DNA of 26,654 nucleotides from positions 1,362,202 through 1,388,855 of the forward strand of contig BFEA01000313.1 in the NCBI GenBank assembly GCA_003427395.1, written 5' to 3'. The notes beneath the pieces are model-generated. The model was given only the letters and a program-made list of their open reading frames with translations. It was not told where the DNA came from and searched no databases. The stretch comes from Chara braunii. Taxonomy: Eukaryota; Streptophyta; Charophyceae; Charales; Characeae. The position numbers were made by a program, and so were the translations under genes. Shown piece by piece: positions 1-9,503 of the stretch (its first letter is position 1; every line of letters starts with the position of its first letter).

Positions 1-31
1 CTGCCGCTGCAGCTCCTGCTGAGGCTGGCGT

Positions 32-59
32 GGGAACAGGCCAAAAATAGCCTGTTCCC
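32..59. other. Perfect 10-bp inverted repeat (hairpin) in the B 5' LTR
   Basis: GGGAACAGGC (32-41) pairs with GCCTGTTCCC (50-59) across an 8-nt A-rich loop. No function is assigned. It is one of several perfect hairpins in LTRs of this family. Confidence 0.7.
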
Positions 60-131
60 GAAACCCTGGTTTGGTGCCTGAGTGTTAGGGCAGGTTGATC
101 TTATGAGGGCCCGAAAGTGGCCCTCCGTTTC

Positions 132-297
132 AGGCTGAAAAGACTCAGGGCCTGAAAGGCCCTGTTTTAGGCTGAAACGACATAGGGCCTGCAGGCCCTC
201 GTTTTTCAGTCTTTCAGGCTGAAACGACACGGGGCCTGTAAGCCCTTGTTTCTAGGCTTTTAGGCTGAGACTGCGGGACAGGCCCTGCAGGCCCGTG
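132..297 (+). repeat. Tandem array of about four 37-47 bp units, each with a GGGCCT/AGGCCC palindrome
   Basis: The phrase AGGCTGAAA (AGGCTGAGA in the last unit) recurs at 132, 169, 216 and 262. Each of the first three is followed by a G+C-rich palindromic core. The second core, AGGGCCTGCAGGCCCT at 184-199, is a perfect 16-bp palindrome. The first has an 8-bp stem with a 3-nt loop. It lies in the U3-like part of the 5' LTR and is absent from the 3' LTR at 18183-20385. Confidence 0.75.
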
Positions 298-689
298 TGG
301 CTGCGCAGTATGCCACAGAAGACGTGGGTGTAGGACGAGGGAGAGAAGAGAAGGATGATGTGAGGGCACATACCTGGTATTGGCGATGGTCTGCTATGGG
401 CGACATCTTCAAGTACTTCGTGGGCTGCTGACGTCAACAGTTGCATTGTCAATTAGTAGGCTAGTAGTAGCTGTGTAGGGAGTAAGCTGGGAGCTGAGCG
501 CCAAGTAGGGAGATAGTCCTGGACACATATGTTGGTGGTGGCGATCGCAAGCTCACATTGACATTTGGTTTTCAGTGGTGTCTTATTGGTGCAATGCTGC
601 TTTCTGGACACTCTGATACGATCTGGCTTTCAATGTGATTATGCAATCTGAATCTTGTCATCTCGCTATTGCTCATTTTCCTTGCAGTT

Positions 690-701
690 TGGTATCGGAG
701 C
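690..701 (+). other. Primer-binding site of element B (initiator tRNA-Met type)
   Basis: TGGTATCGGAGC starts 3 bases after the LTR terminus CA. The usual plant element site is TGGTATCAGAGC, so it differs at one base. The same 12-mer serves element A at 9491-9502 on the other strand. It marks the LTR/leader boundary and the start of minus-strand DNA synthesis. Confidence 0.85.
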
Positions 702-1020
702 TGTTTCGAACTGCACTTCATTGATTATTCGTAATAGCTGCTTGGTGCTTCGCATGAAGTGTGGGGCAGTGATAAGGCTTGGACGTTGAATGATAGGCAG
801 CCCAGGGTCGTGTGGGCGCGTCAGGAAGCTATGTGGTGACATTAGGGGTGTACGCTGGATGATGAGAGCTCGCTGATGTGGCATTTAAGCCGAGGTGGAA
901 CTGCAATCTGCTGTTTGTTGTGCCGAGGCAAGGACCGATCATCATAAATGCACATCAGGTTGCCAGTGAGAAATCTGTGGTTGGGGGCAGCATTATGAGG
1001 TNCGTTGCTCTCTTCCTTAT

Positions 1021-1140
1021 CTACCCTCTTCATTACTTCTTACCGTGAGGAAGTGAGTTCTTACCCTCTTCATTACTTCTTACCGTGAGGAAGTGAGTTC
1101 TTACCCTCTTCATTACTTCTTACCGTGAGGAAGTGAGTTC
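1021..1140 (+). repeat. Three contiguous 40-bp tandem repeats
   Basis: Units 1021-1060, 1061-1100 and 1101-1140 are identical except for the first base of the first unit (C instead of T). There are no spacers, so this is a minisatellite and not a CRISPR array. Near-identity of the units suggests recent expansion within an old leader. Confidence 0.95.
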
Positions 1141-1210
1141 TGTCTTGAGAGTCCTCTGAAGGGCCCTGGACGAAGCACTCGGGTCACGGTCACCATGCCA
1201 ACCCGCTGGG

Positions 1211-1238
1211 ACTACCTTCTTAACCCGGAAAAAACGTA
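1211..1238 (+). repeat. Left terminal inverted repeat
   Basis: 28 bp, matching the reverse complement of 10756-10783 with one mismatch (position 18, G against A). Confidence 0.85.
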
Positions 1239-1294
1239 TACGAATACAACGTGCGGGGTACGTTGTATTCGAATACAATGTACGTACGCCATTG

Positions 1295-1410
1295 TTTTTA
1301 TTTTTATCTCAAATTTGGTTGGGAATTTCGCCAAGACCCTCAATCAAAAGTTGTTTGCATTGCAATGTTGTACAACATACTTTTTTTTCGGATTTTTTAC
1401 TGAAGTTTTT
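1295..1410 (+). repeat. Internal direct repeat of the TIR element, copy 1
   Basis: About 115 bp with the landmarks TTTTATTTTT, AAGACCCTCA and GTTGTA(C/T)AACAT. It aligns in the same orientation with 10489-10600 at roughly 80% by eye. If the intervening retrotransposon is removed, the two copies sit about 166 bp apart. Confidence 0.65.
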
Positions 1411-1423
1411 TTTTAAATCGAAA

Positions 1424-1427
1424 TTCT
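1424..1427. repeat. Target site duplication of element A, left copy (TTCT)
   Basis: TTCT abuts the TG end of the left LTR. The same TTCT abuts the right LTR at 10451-10454. Four base pairs is within the range for gypsy elements, but short enough to need care. Confidence 0.6.
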
Positions 1428-2396
1428 TGCAATCAGACTCGCTCACTTCTTCGCTTCACATGCATACAAACAGATGGTGATTCACAGTGGCGCATAGCGC
1501 CCAACTCAAAGCTCAGAGATATGGAAGCCAAGAACACAGTTCAGATGCAAACTCACTTCAACAGGCTATGGTGCACCAGCACCTATACATCCCAACTCTC
1601 GTCACTGTGTCCAACACCACTGTTCGCTCACACTTCAACTCTGGATCACCCTGGATACCCCACGCACGCACTGTGTAACACGCACGCATATACACCTATC
1701 ACTAACTACGGCAGCTATGGTCACCAACTAACACTACCTACAAGCAGCTATGGCTCCGCTAACTCTCCTTCAGCCCACTTCGACTTTCAGGCGCATCTGC
1801 AGACCACCTCGCACAAGTCACTGTGGCAGCGCTTCCGCATGGCTTCCGCAGGAATGAATGAATAGCTGGGTGCTGCCTCTTGATTTATACTTCTGTAGCT
1901 CGTTGGTCTGGCCCTTTCCCATGCCCTAGGTACACACAGTCCCACACGGTACTTGCTTGACTGGACTAGGACGGACGGGGCGGGGACTGATGACTCAGCA
2001 CGGGTAGACTCCACCACTTGCCCATTTGCCTAGGTCTAAACGTGAGCAACTTCAAAAGGCCACCACTAGGACCTTCCAGAAGTCTGGGTCCTGGCCTTTC
2101 GAAGACTGTAGCAGCTACGACCTTGACCTCTCAGGACTGTAGCAGCTACGACCTTGACCCTTCAGGAGTCCTACAGCTACGACTTCTAGACTCCCTAAGA
2201 CCTCTACCCGACAGGTCTACAGATCGAACCCTTACACCTACAAACCCTACGACAGCTTCCTAACTGCTGCGAACACACACAGGTCACGGGTTCAACTCTC
2301 AGGGTCAACACAGATACCGTACACAGATAAGGTGAGAGCTAGGGATCGAGCCCTGGGATCTGCATTCACTACTGCTAACAGGTGAAAACCGTTTCA
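1428..2396 (-). repeat. 3' LTR of element A (969 bp)
   Basis: Starts TGCAATCAG and ends CCGTTTCA in plus orientation, giving TG...CA on either strand. It aligns along its whole length with 9504-10450. A TATAAAT box is retained at 1883-1889 (minus). Two 31-bp-spaced repeats with the core GTAGCAGCTAC lie at 2104-2128 and 2135-2159. The first of these is partly deleted in the other LTR, which accounts for much of the length difference. Confidence 0.92.
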
Positions 2397-2404
2397 CTCC
2401 CACC
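2397..2404 (-). other. Polypurine tract of element A
   Basis: On the minus strand GGTGGGAG directly precedes the TG that opens the 3' LTR. This is the expected position of the plus-strand primer. It is short and G-rich. Confidence 0.6.
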
Positions 2405-2434
2405 GGCCTAAATTCGAGGTCCTCCGAGAATAAC

Positions 2435-3834
2435 TCAGTCCAAGGCAGGACCTTTACCCTTTTTCTCTCTCTCGTAGGCTCTAACTACATCGGGAGCTGT
2501 TTCTAGAAGTTTTGTTCTAGTTAACCGGCGGTTGTCCTCTGGTTTTTGATAAGCAAACCGGACCTTATACTGTTGCTGTGGAAGACCCCTACCTCCTGTC
2601 CTGAACACGTCTTCACCTACAATGCCGTCAAAGTCATATCTTCCGTCCATGTCTGGCGGGATCATGGATCTTCTAGATGGGAACTGTTGGCTTGTGACAC
2701 ACGGCAACAGCTTTGAAGCATGAAACACAGGATAGGTGTGGAGGTGTGCTGGGATCTCTACTGTGTAGGACGGCCCATCCTCTCCGCCCTTAACTTCTAG
2801 AACTGGCCACGGTCCTCTATACGCGGGCAGTAACTTCTGCGAGATGTTTTCCTCAGGAACAAACTCTTTGGACTTGACCCAGACCAGGTCGCCTACTTGA
2901 AACTGTGACGGGCGACAGTGCTTATTAGCTTGCTCTATCATTCGGTGCTGGGCCTTCCTGAGGTTGTCAACAACAGTAGCTAACTCTTTCTCGTGCTGAA
3001 GTGCAAACTCCCTAGTTCCGGGCGGCAGCCTCTGAATCTGGTCCCAGTTAAGCCCTTCAAATGGTCTACGTGGTTTGAAAGACTTATGCAACTTGTTGGG
3101 AGTGCGACAAGTAGCTAAATGCAAGCTATTGTTGTATGCACTGGCTACCTTTGGGAGCATCTCACCCCAATTGACTTGGTCCGGTCTAATGTACATACGC
3201 AGAACTTGTTGCAGGATCTTATTCATTTGTTCAGTCTGACCGTTAGTCTCTGGATGATGGCCAGATGACATCAGCAACTTGGAGCCATAGACTCTCATCA
3301 ACTCCTGCCAGTTCTGACTAGTGAACCGGGTGTCTCTATCACTAACTATAAACAGTGGAATCCCGTGTTCACTGACCCAATGATCAAAGAACTTCTGAAT
3401 GACTAATTATGTGTGTGCCTCTGAAAGCAAAGGAACAAAAACAGCATACTTACTGAATCTATCAATTATTACCATGACTTGGCTCTTGCCGTGCCTACTC
3501 TTGACATGGGTGTCCATGAAGTCAATGGACACTGAATCTCCTGGCTGATCAGGAATAGGCAAGGGTTTGAGAAGACCTAGAGGGGCACGTGTAGAGGTCT
3601 TATTTCTCTGGCAGACCTTACAACTGCGAACATACTCTATGCAGTCGGCCTTCATCCCAGGCCATATGTACGCGCGCATGAGGTTAGCTAGAGTCTTTTG
3701 CCAACCAAAATGTCCCTCAGTATCGTGGCACTCCCCTAGGATCAAACTACGGATCTCCTCACTGTTAGGAACGCACAATCAGTCAACTACGTTAGTCTTT
3801 TCGAATAGCAGCCCATCAGTAGTACGGTAGTCTG
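2435..3834 (-). pseudogene. pol: Integrase with chromodomain-like tail, element A (broken)
   Basis: Integrase inserts the cDNA into the genome. An H2C2 zinc finger is visible (HDTEGH, then CKVC about 30 residues later). The catalytic core has D in SIDFMD, D in VSDRD and E in HPETNGQTEQ. A GPW-type region (YRGPWPVLEV) follows, and then a C-terminal block QQYKVRFAYQKPEDNRR resembling a degenerate chromodomain. The frame is one continuous register from the finger to the end (about 2435) but carries two in-frame stops: TGA at 3779-3781 just before the finger, where element C has Arg, and TAA at 3407-3409 between the first and second catalytic Asp. The TAA is also present in element C. Without these stops the length would be normal for the family. 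Confidence 0.9.
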
Positions 3835-4041
3835 GTTCGGATTCTGGGGCCTCCTTTACTCTCTTGAGGGGGTCACCATAGATAGGGTCCTGCACATACG
3901 CCTCTCTAACTTTCTGTTGCAGGTCTCTCCCTATATCCAGATAATGAGCTATCGCTCCAAAGTAGTCAGTTCTCCTACTCAGAGCGTCCGCAACTACATT
4001 ATACTTCCCTTTGACTGGCTTAAGCTAAAAGTCATATTGGT
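3835..4041 (-). pseudogene. pol: RNase H-integrase connection, element A
   Basis: Linker between RNase H and the integrase zinc finger. It aligns with element C (21760-21980), where the matching residues are readable. In A a stop replaces a codon in the FEL-KPV stretch, and a 4-nt deletion near 4062 (relative to C) puts the end of RNase H out of register. No independent activity is expected. Confidence 0.6.
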
Positions 4042-4335
4042 CTAACTCTGCGGCCCACCTAACTTAGGTGTCATCTTGGCCTGCGTCTTCAGCCACCTTA
4101 ATGTCTCGTGGTGTGAGTAGACTTTGAAGTGCCTCCCAAGCAAGTAGTGCTTCCAGTGTTCTAATGCTTGCCTGAGAGCGTCGAGTTTCCTCTCGTAGGT
4201 AGATGTCGCTACCTTCTCTGAAGGCATCCTAGCAGACATAAACTTTACGGGTCTATATCCGTTGCCATCGTCTTGCTGTAATACAACACCTATACCATAC
4301 TAGCTCCCATCAGTCGTGACGAGAAAAGGTAAGGA
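4042..4335 (-). pseudogene. pol: RNase H domain, element A (broken)
   Basis: RNase H removes the RNA template during reverse transcription. The first catalytic Asp (TTDGS) is present and is followed at once by a TAG (4300-4302), where element C has Ser. The second acidic motif reads TYERKLDAL against TYEKELYAL in C. The third motif is YSHHETLRW, with His in place of the catalytic Asp (C: YSDHETLRW). The domain ends in a frameshift (GGPQS then stop). Stop, lost Asp and frameshift all say it is dead. Confidence 0.85.
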
Positions 4336-5190
4336 CGGATCGGCTACCTTAAGGACTGGGTACTCTATCAACGCCTGGTTCAATTTCCTCATAGCAGACG
4401 TGCAGTCCTTGTCCCACTTCCAGATTGTTTCTTTCTTCAACAACCTGCGAAGGAGAGCAGCGATGGTGGAGAAGTTCCTCACATACTTCCTATAGTAGTT
4501 AGCTAGGCCTAAGAACGACTGCAACTCTGTCAACGTGCTGGGTGTAGGCAAATCTCTAATCGCTGCGATCTTACTATCTTCTGGTTTGATGTCGTCTTCG
4601 TCTAAGACATGGCCTAAATACAAAACTTGGGTCCTTGCCCATTCGCACTTCTTTGCATTGATCTTGAAGTTGGCCTCTCTCAGCTTCTCCAAGACCTGCC
4701 TCAGATGACCCTCATGCTCCTGGAGGGTCCTACTGAACACTAGAATATCGTCTAAGTAGTCTACTACAAACCTATCTAACCACGGCCTAAATAAGTCATT
4801 CATACAACGCTGAAAAGTTGTTGGCCCGTTGGTTAGTCCAAAGGGCATAACTATAAACTCGTAGTGCCCATATCTAGTCCGGAACGCGGTCTTATACTGA
4901 TCATCAGGATGGACCTCTTATCTGATGATATCCAGACTTTAAGTCTATCTTCGAAAAATACTTGCAACCGTGCACCCGGTCTAAGAGATCATCTATACGG
5001 GGCAATGGCTCCGCATTTTTCACTGTGATAGCATTGAGACCCCTATAGTCAATGCACATTCTAAGCTCTCCCTCCTTATTTCGGACAAATAGAACAGGTG
5101 CTCCAAATGGAGACGAACTGGGCCTAAGCCAACCCTTCTCTAGGAGTTCGTCTAACTGCTTGCGAGCTCCTCCAATTTCCACGGGGACAT
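4303..5190 (-). pseudogene. pol: Reverse transcriptase, element A (frameshifted)
   Basis: Copies element RNA into DNA. Conserved RT blocks are readable in order: [46 protein letters not shown] (first catalytic Asp), MPFGLTN, then the YLDD active site (4747-4758) and the thumb with LGHV, FLGLANYYR and W.WD. The frame is lost just after HQI (stop at 4904) and regained before MPFGLTN. The residues facing nucleotides are therefore intact, but the chain is interrupted. Protease runs into it in the same frame upstream. Confidence 0.88.
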
Positions 5191-5850
5191 CCTATACACT
5201 GCTCCTTTAGGAGTCCTACTGCCAGGCTCTATCTCAATGCGATGCTGGATGGGCCGCGGGACTACTCCTGTAGGCGGCTTAGCTAAATCTATGTACTCTT
5301 CCAGCAGCTTGGCGATAGCGGGATCTATGGGCTTTTCCTCTTTAGGCTCAGTAACTGGCCTGACATAGGCTACAAAGCCCTGTTCTTCTAGTTGCTCCTC
5401 CTTCACTAATCTTGCAAACGCAGGAGCGCTAAGGCAGCAATGTGCCAGGGAGTTATCTACTCCTGACACGTGGAACAGACATGCAGTCTTGACCTCGCCT
5501 GCTGGACTAGGGAGCCTACACTCGTGCTCTCTCATATGGAGTGTGGCCCCGGCTGCCTCTCCCCATTCCATTCCTAGGACTATATTGAAGGGGAGGCTGT
5601 CCTCTACGAGGAGAGTCAGGGAATGGAGGACTTTCTCCACTTTCCCATCTTTCTCTAGGCAAAAGTACGCCTGGACTCCCTCCACGTAATCCTCTACTCG
5701 CATTGTGCGATTGTCTGCGAGGATACTCACTATGGGGTGTGTTAACTTCTGGACTTTTAGCCCCAACTTCAACTTTTGCAGCGCCTTTCTACTGATAGAG
5801 TTGCGCGTGGCCCCACTATCTACTAGGGCCCCTACTCTACCTCTGAAAAT
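5191..5850 (-). pseudogene. pol: Aspartic protease and PR-RT linker, element A
   Basis: Retropepsin-like protease that would cut Gag-Pol. The active-site motif DSGAT is intact (5806-5820) and is followed by NSISRKALQK, the flap-like region, and the ILG-type motif (FNIVLGMEWG). The segment PRPIQHRIEIEPGS is the usual lead-in to gypsy RT. Relative to element C, A has lost 2 nt near 5853 and about 6 nt further upstream. The start of the protease is thus out of frame with the preceding linker (which reads on the minus strand at 5832-6059). Confidence 0.82.
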
Positions 5851-6069
5851 CTCTGTCTACTAAAACTAGTTGTCCCCTTCTTCATCTTGGCCCAGGCGGG
5901 CATTCTCTCCTTCAACTCATCGGCCACGCCTGTGAGGGAAGTGCCTGGAGAGACTCTGACACAGGCTGTCTCTGGACAACTAGCTAGGCACCAGACTGCA
6001 ACCTCTGCCATCGGCACATGTGGTGTGGGAGTTTCTTGCGCTCGCGCTCGCTTTCCCACATGGCCTTGC

Positions 6070-6094
6070 GGTAGGGGCAGTTGCTACCCCTACC
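6070..6094 (-). promoter_or_regulatory. Stem-loop overlapping the gag stop codon, element A (candidate recoding signal)
   Basis: GGTAGGGG and CCCCTACC form a perfect 8-bp stem with a 9-nt loop, with the gag TAG inside the 5' arm. An A-rich stretch (TCAAAAGGC) ends 7 nt before the stem. The structure is identical in element C (24015-24039), although the surrounding sequence differs at several sites. That it promotes -1 frameshifting or read-through is an inference. Confidence 0.5.
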
Positions 6095-8117
6095 GGCGGC
6101 TGCCTTTTGACCCCTGGGCAGCCGAACGGGCCTCTCTATGCTTTGGACAATATTTAATGATGTGGCCAGGGTCATCACAATATATGCACTGTACCTGATT
6201 CACACGTTGTTGCCATAAGTGCTGGTCCAAGCCCAAGTCTTCCCACGGCCGGCCCTGTGGCAGCCCTGGGTGCCAACCGCCTCTCCAATAGGGCGACCTG
6301 TTTCCCCTATTCGGTGATCTATATATTGGAGACCTGTTTCCCCTATTCGGTGATCTATTCCCTCTATTAGGCGACCCATTCCTCGAACGGTTTTGCGGGG
6401 GACCTTGACCCCTTCCTCCCACTTGGCGGTTTCCTCCTCTACCGCCAACCCCTTGATCGCTCTGGGAACGGCCCCCTAAGGCCCGGCCCCCTTGGCCCTG
6501 GCCTCTACCTCCTCCTTGCGGCCTCCCTCCAGCCACGACATCAACGTAGGTCCTCCTGTGACTAACGCTACTGTCCTCTTCCTCAAGCCCCCACTCAATC
6601 TGCTCGTAGGGGACTTCGTCTACACCACCCTCATCTAAAGTAAGGAATCAAGCGATCCTTGGTCTTGACCTATCCTGAGATGGTGCGACCTTTCCACTTT
6701 TTGCCCTTGTCTAGGTCCTTATGCCAAAAAGTGGAGATTGACATGGACCGCGCTTCAAAGGCTACCACTTCCCTGCTCAAAGCGTCGTAGGTCATGGTAG
6801 GCTGTTGACTCTTCCCAAAGAAATGCCCGCGTAGCTGTTCGGGCATCGCACGATAGAAGAGGTTGACCAGTTGGGTCTCAATTACCCCATGGTTCGGGAC
6901 GACGACTAGCTCGTCCATCACACCCTTGAGTGCTCTAGCACTCTTCCACTGACAAGAGTGGATGGTTTGCAATCCATCGGAGGCTTTGACACTGCGTGAG
7001 ACATCTGCGAATCATTCGCGCAATAACTTAAGGAAGTCAGTGAGGGGAGTGAACGCAGAATAAGCGACTAAATCATCATTACAGTTGGCGGCACGACACA
7101 AGGAACGGGCGAAGCTTGCTGCTTCATCTCGGAGGGCATGGACGACTATAAGGACATGCTCATCCGGGGAGACCTTCTGCAGATGTACGTAGGTTTTGAC
7201 ATTGGTTTCCTAATTGTCAAAATTCTCCTCTTTTTTCCCGCTATAGGAGTCAGGGAACTTGACCTTGACAGGCTCCCTTCGGGGACGTGCTTCCTCCTCC
7301 TTGGGAGCAGCCAGTCGGGCACTGTCTATGACACCCGTGCAATAACGCTCCGTGCCCTCTAGGCGGGCCTTCACCTCTGAGCCCACCTGCGTCGCTAATT
7401 CCCTTGCAAATTCCCTGAGTCCCAGCCGTAAAGAGCGCAAGGCGATGTCCTGACTTCTACCAAACTGGTATTGCCCTTCTTGGACCTGTGCCAGGCGCTC
7501 TATATTTCTCGCCATGATCTCCATCTTCCCCAATAGGTCCACCTGCGTCGCCATCTGCTCTCTTTGTTTCTTTACCTCCTCCAATTCTTTCGCCGCCCAG
7601 CTCGCCGCCTCCATTCTCCTTTTCCTCTCCCTCGTCAGTCGGAACTTCCACTCCATCCTCTTCTCATTTCTATAGCCTGCCGCTTGAGTGGATCTTCTTT
7701 TGCATCCCACTCTCTCATGGCCGCCTCTTGTTCTTCCCTAGGCACATACATTAGTGTCTCTTCTTTTTCTCCCAGGGATAAATTAGCAACCCACTCCGTA
7801 ATCTTCTTCTCCGTCTGATTTTCCTTTGTTCCACTGGATTATCCTCTCCCTCTTGTCCTTCGCTTGTCCAGTGGTGGTTATTCTACCTCTTCCTCCTCTT
7901 CTACTGCCTTGAGCTTCTCTTCTTCTTCTTTCTTTAACCTCTCTTTTTCTCTGGCCATCTCCTCCTCAATCTTCTTCAACTTCGCCGCCTGTTCTTCTAT
8001 CAAGGCCTCCTTCTTGGCCTCCTTCTTCTCTCTTCTCTCTTTCAGGACGGCGGCGGCCTTTGCATCCTGCTCTGCTGTATAAGGGGAGGTGCTCGTTCCT
8101 GTACGCGTGTCTACCAT
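6090..8117 (-). pseudogene. gag: Gag of element A (broken)
   Basis: Structural protein of the particle. The start is placed at the ATG at 8117 because MVDTRTGTS is conserved in element C (MVDMRTRTS). In order: a Lys/Glu-rich coiled-coil region (to about 7878), a second helical region (MEWKFRLTRERKRR..., 7210-7710), a gag core beginning VKFPDSYSGKKEENFDN, a Gly/Arg-rich part with NRGNRSP repeats, and a canonical CCHC zinc knuckle (CIYCDDPGHIIKYC). It ends SKGSRR-stop at 6090. Lesions seen: a stop at 7878, another stop shortly after it, a frameshift near 7670, TAG at 7210-7212, TGA at 7012-7014, TAG at 6670-6672 and an inserted base near 6645. Confidence 0.88.
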
Positions 8118-8723
8118 GGCGACAGACGCAACCAAGTGACGGTTCCGCTCCTCACCACTTAGACGTCCCCCCTGACTGACTTACTTGAGACTGACTCAGT
8201 CTATGGACCACAGGATCCGTATAGAACCCTGTCAACTACGGTCTCTAGGCTAGACTCTAATACTACAGCCGTCACTACAGTATCTGTTGCTGACCAGGAG
8301 GCATTTAAGGATATCCACCGTAAGTCCTCTGGAATTCTTTAACATCGCAAATAGGATGACGCGGTCAGCAGATCCTCTCATGACTTAGACGGCCCGGTGT
8401 GCAGCCCACAGCTCGGATTTTGGGCCTACCGTGCCACACCGAGCAGCCCGCCGGTCAGTACCGGTCCTTGGGAGGGTTCGTGTCCTCCGGGATAGTCGAG
8501 TCATCAGACACAGCCTTTAGCCCTACTCATCCCGTGTGGGTTTGGTCAATGAGGCCCTATCCTTCATACACGGAGTCCTATCACCTGGACATAAGAGACT
8601 CAATGCAGAAAGAAGAGACAAACAGACTCAGACTCAAACTTAGCAAGTACCGTAGGGTGAGTGCACATCCATAGGGCGAGGGGATAGGCTAATGGCTTGG
8701 CGAGATTATACCAACTCCAGCTT

Positions 8724-8797
8724 GGTCAAAATCGTGGGCGACAGCTCCGGTCAACGCTTGGTCAACACGGTCACACCCCGGTCAACGCTCCGGTCAA
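8724..8797 (-). repeat. Cluster of TTGACC motifs in the element A leader
   Basis: Plus-strand GGTCAA occurs at 8724, 8749, 8760, 8780 and 8792. The sense reading TTGACC equals the W-box core bound by plant WRKY factors. The sister leader (element C) has seven copies with about 12-bp spacing at 26446-26543. A transcription-factor role is an inference; a decayed 12-bp tandem repeat is the alternative. Confidence 0.6.
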
Positions 8798-9107
8798 CCC
8801 TCTAGGTCGGCTATGGCTGCCGACACCTTCTTCCTCGCCAACCTCCCTTCTCTTCCTCCTCCTTCACCTTTCTTCTTTCTTGCCTTTTCTTCTTCCTTTT
8901 TATTTTTTTATTTTTTTTGGTTCACCCTCGGCTATGTCTGTCTTCAACTTCGTTGTCCTTCTTTCCTTCTCCCTCTGCTATGTCTTCTCTTTCATTTCCA
9001 GTCTCTCCTCCCTTCTCTACTTCACCTTCCTCTCTCCTCCGTGTCCCGAGCTCTGCGGCTATGGCCGCTACTTCGTCTTGGACCGCACAACCAATCTTGT
9101 ATCACTC

Positions 9108-9109
9108 AG

Positions 9110-9185
<76 letters not shown>

Positions 9186-9299
9186 AGAGAATATGTTCGA
9201 ACTACACACACAGAGAATATGTTCGAACTAGCATGTCCTTCAGTCCTAATCCACACATTTTACTACACTTTTCTGTTTTTTTATTTTTTTTCCCTACGN

Positions 9300-9331
<32 letters not shown>
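9108..9331. repeat. Microsatellite tracts (CT)n and (CA)n
   Basis: CT repeats run from about 9108 to 9160, CA repeats to about 9186, and a second CT tract follows the N at 9299 to about 9331. They create long Ser/Leu or Arg/Glu ORFs in several frames that have no protein meaning. Confidence 0.95.
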
Positions 9332-9340
<9 letters not shown>

Positions 9341-9490
9341 GTCCTCTGTGCAGGTACGCGTCACCTTCCTCCGCAGCGCAGCTATGGCGGACTTCTTCTT
9401 CACGGTGGCGCACTTCAACTATGGCGCCCTATGATGGCGCACGTCTCTCCCCTGCTGCAACGGCGATGGCGCGTGAGATAGCGGGTACCA

Positions 9491-9502
9491 GCTCCGATAC
9501 CA
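9491..9502 (-). other. Primer-binding site of element A (initiator tRNA-Met type)
   Basis: The minus strand reads TGGTATCGGAGC one base after the LTR end. It fixes the element's orientation and identifies 9504-10450 as the 5' LTR. Confidence 0.9.
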
Positions 9503-9503
9503 G

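Larger units (their letters stand above)
1..686 (+). repeat. Partial 5' LTR of element B
   Basis: The right boundary is the dinucleotide CA at 685-686, followed after 3 bases by a primer-binding site. Positions 321-685 align nearly end to end with 19997-20385, at more than 90% identity by eye outside a few indels. Positions 1-320 do not align with the 3' LTR. They hold a palindrome-bearing tandem array and a perfect 10-bp hairpin (32-41 with 50-59). The start of the LTR lies outside the window. Confidence 0.75.
687..1210 (+). other. Leader of element B, first part (non-coding)
   Basis: Between the primer-binding site and the inverted-repeat transposon. No convincing reading frame: only short, unconserved ORFs. 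It contains one N (1002) and a 3 x 40-bp tandem repeat (1021-1140). The leader continues at 10784 after the inserted DNA. Confidence 0.6.
8118..9490 (-). other. Leader of element A between primer-binding site and gag
   Basis: About 1.37 kb, pyrimidine-rich on the plus strand (purine-rich in the sense RNA). ORFs here are products of simple sequence and are not supported. It contains (CT)n and (CA)n tracts, two copies of a 22-bp unit at 9183-9204 and 9209-9230 (period 26), a cluster of GGTCAA (sense TTGACC) at 8724-8797, and repeated sense GCCATAGC motifs. One N lies at 9299. Confidence 0.75.

Noticed and set aside
1021-1140. CRISPR array
   Set aside because: Three 40-bp units are directly contiguous with no spacers; it is a minisatellite in a retrotransposon leader.
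5489-5689. Plus-strand ORFs across A and C pol (for example 3567-3830, 5489-5689, 22983-23300)
   Set aside because: Antisense shadows of recognised protease, RT and integrase frames.
8697-9481. Long Ser/Leu-rich and Arg/Glu-rich ORFs
   Set aside because: They are translations of (CT)n and (CA)n tracts, occur in several frames and have no homology to a known protein type.
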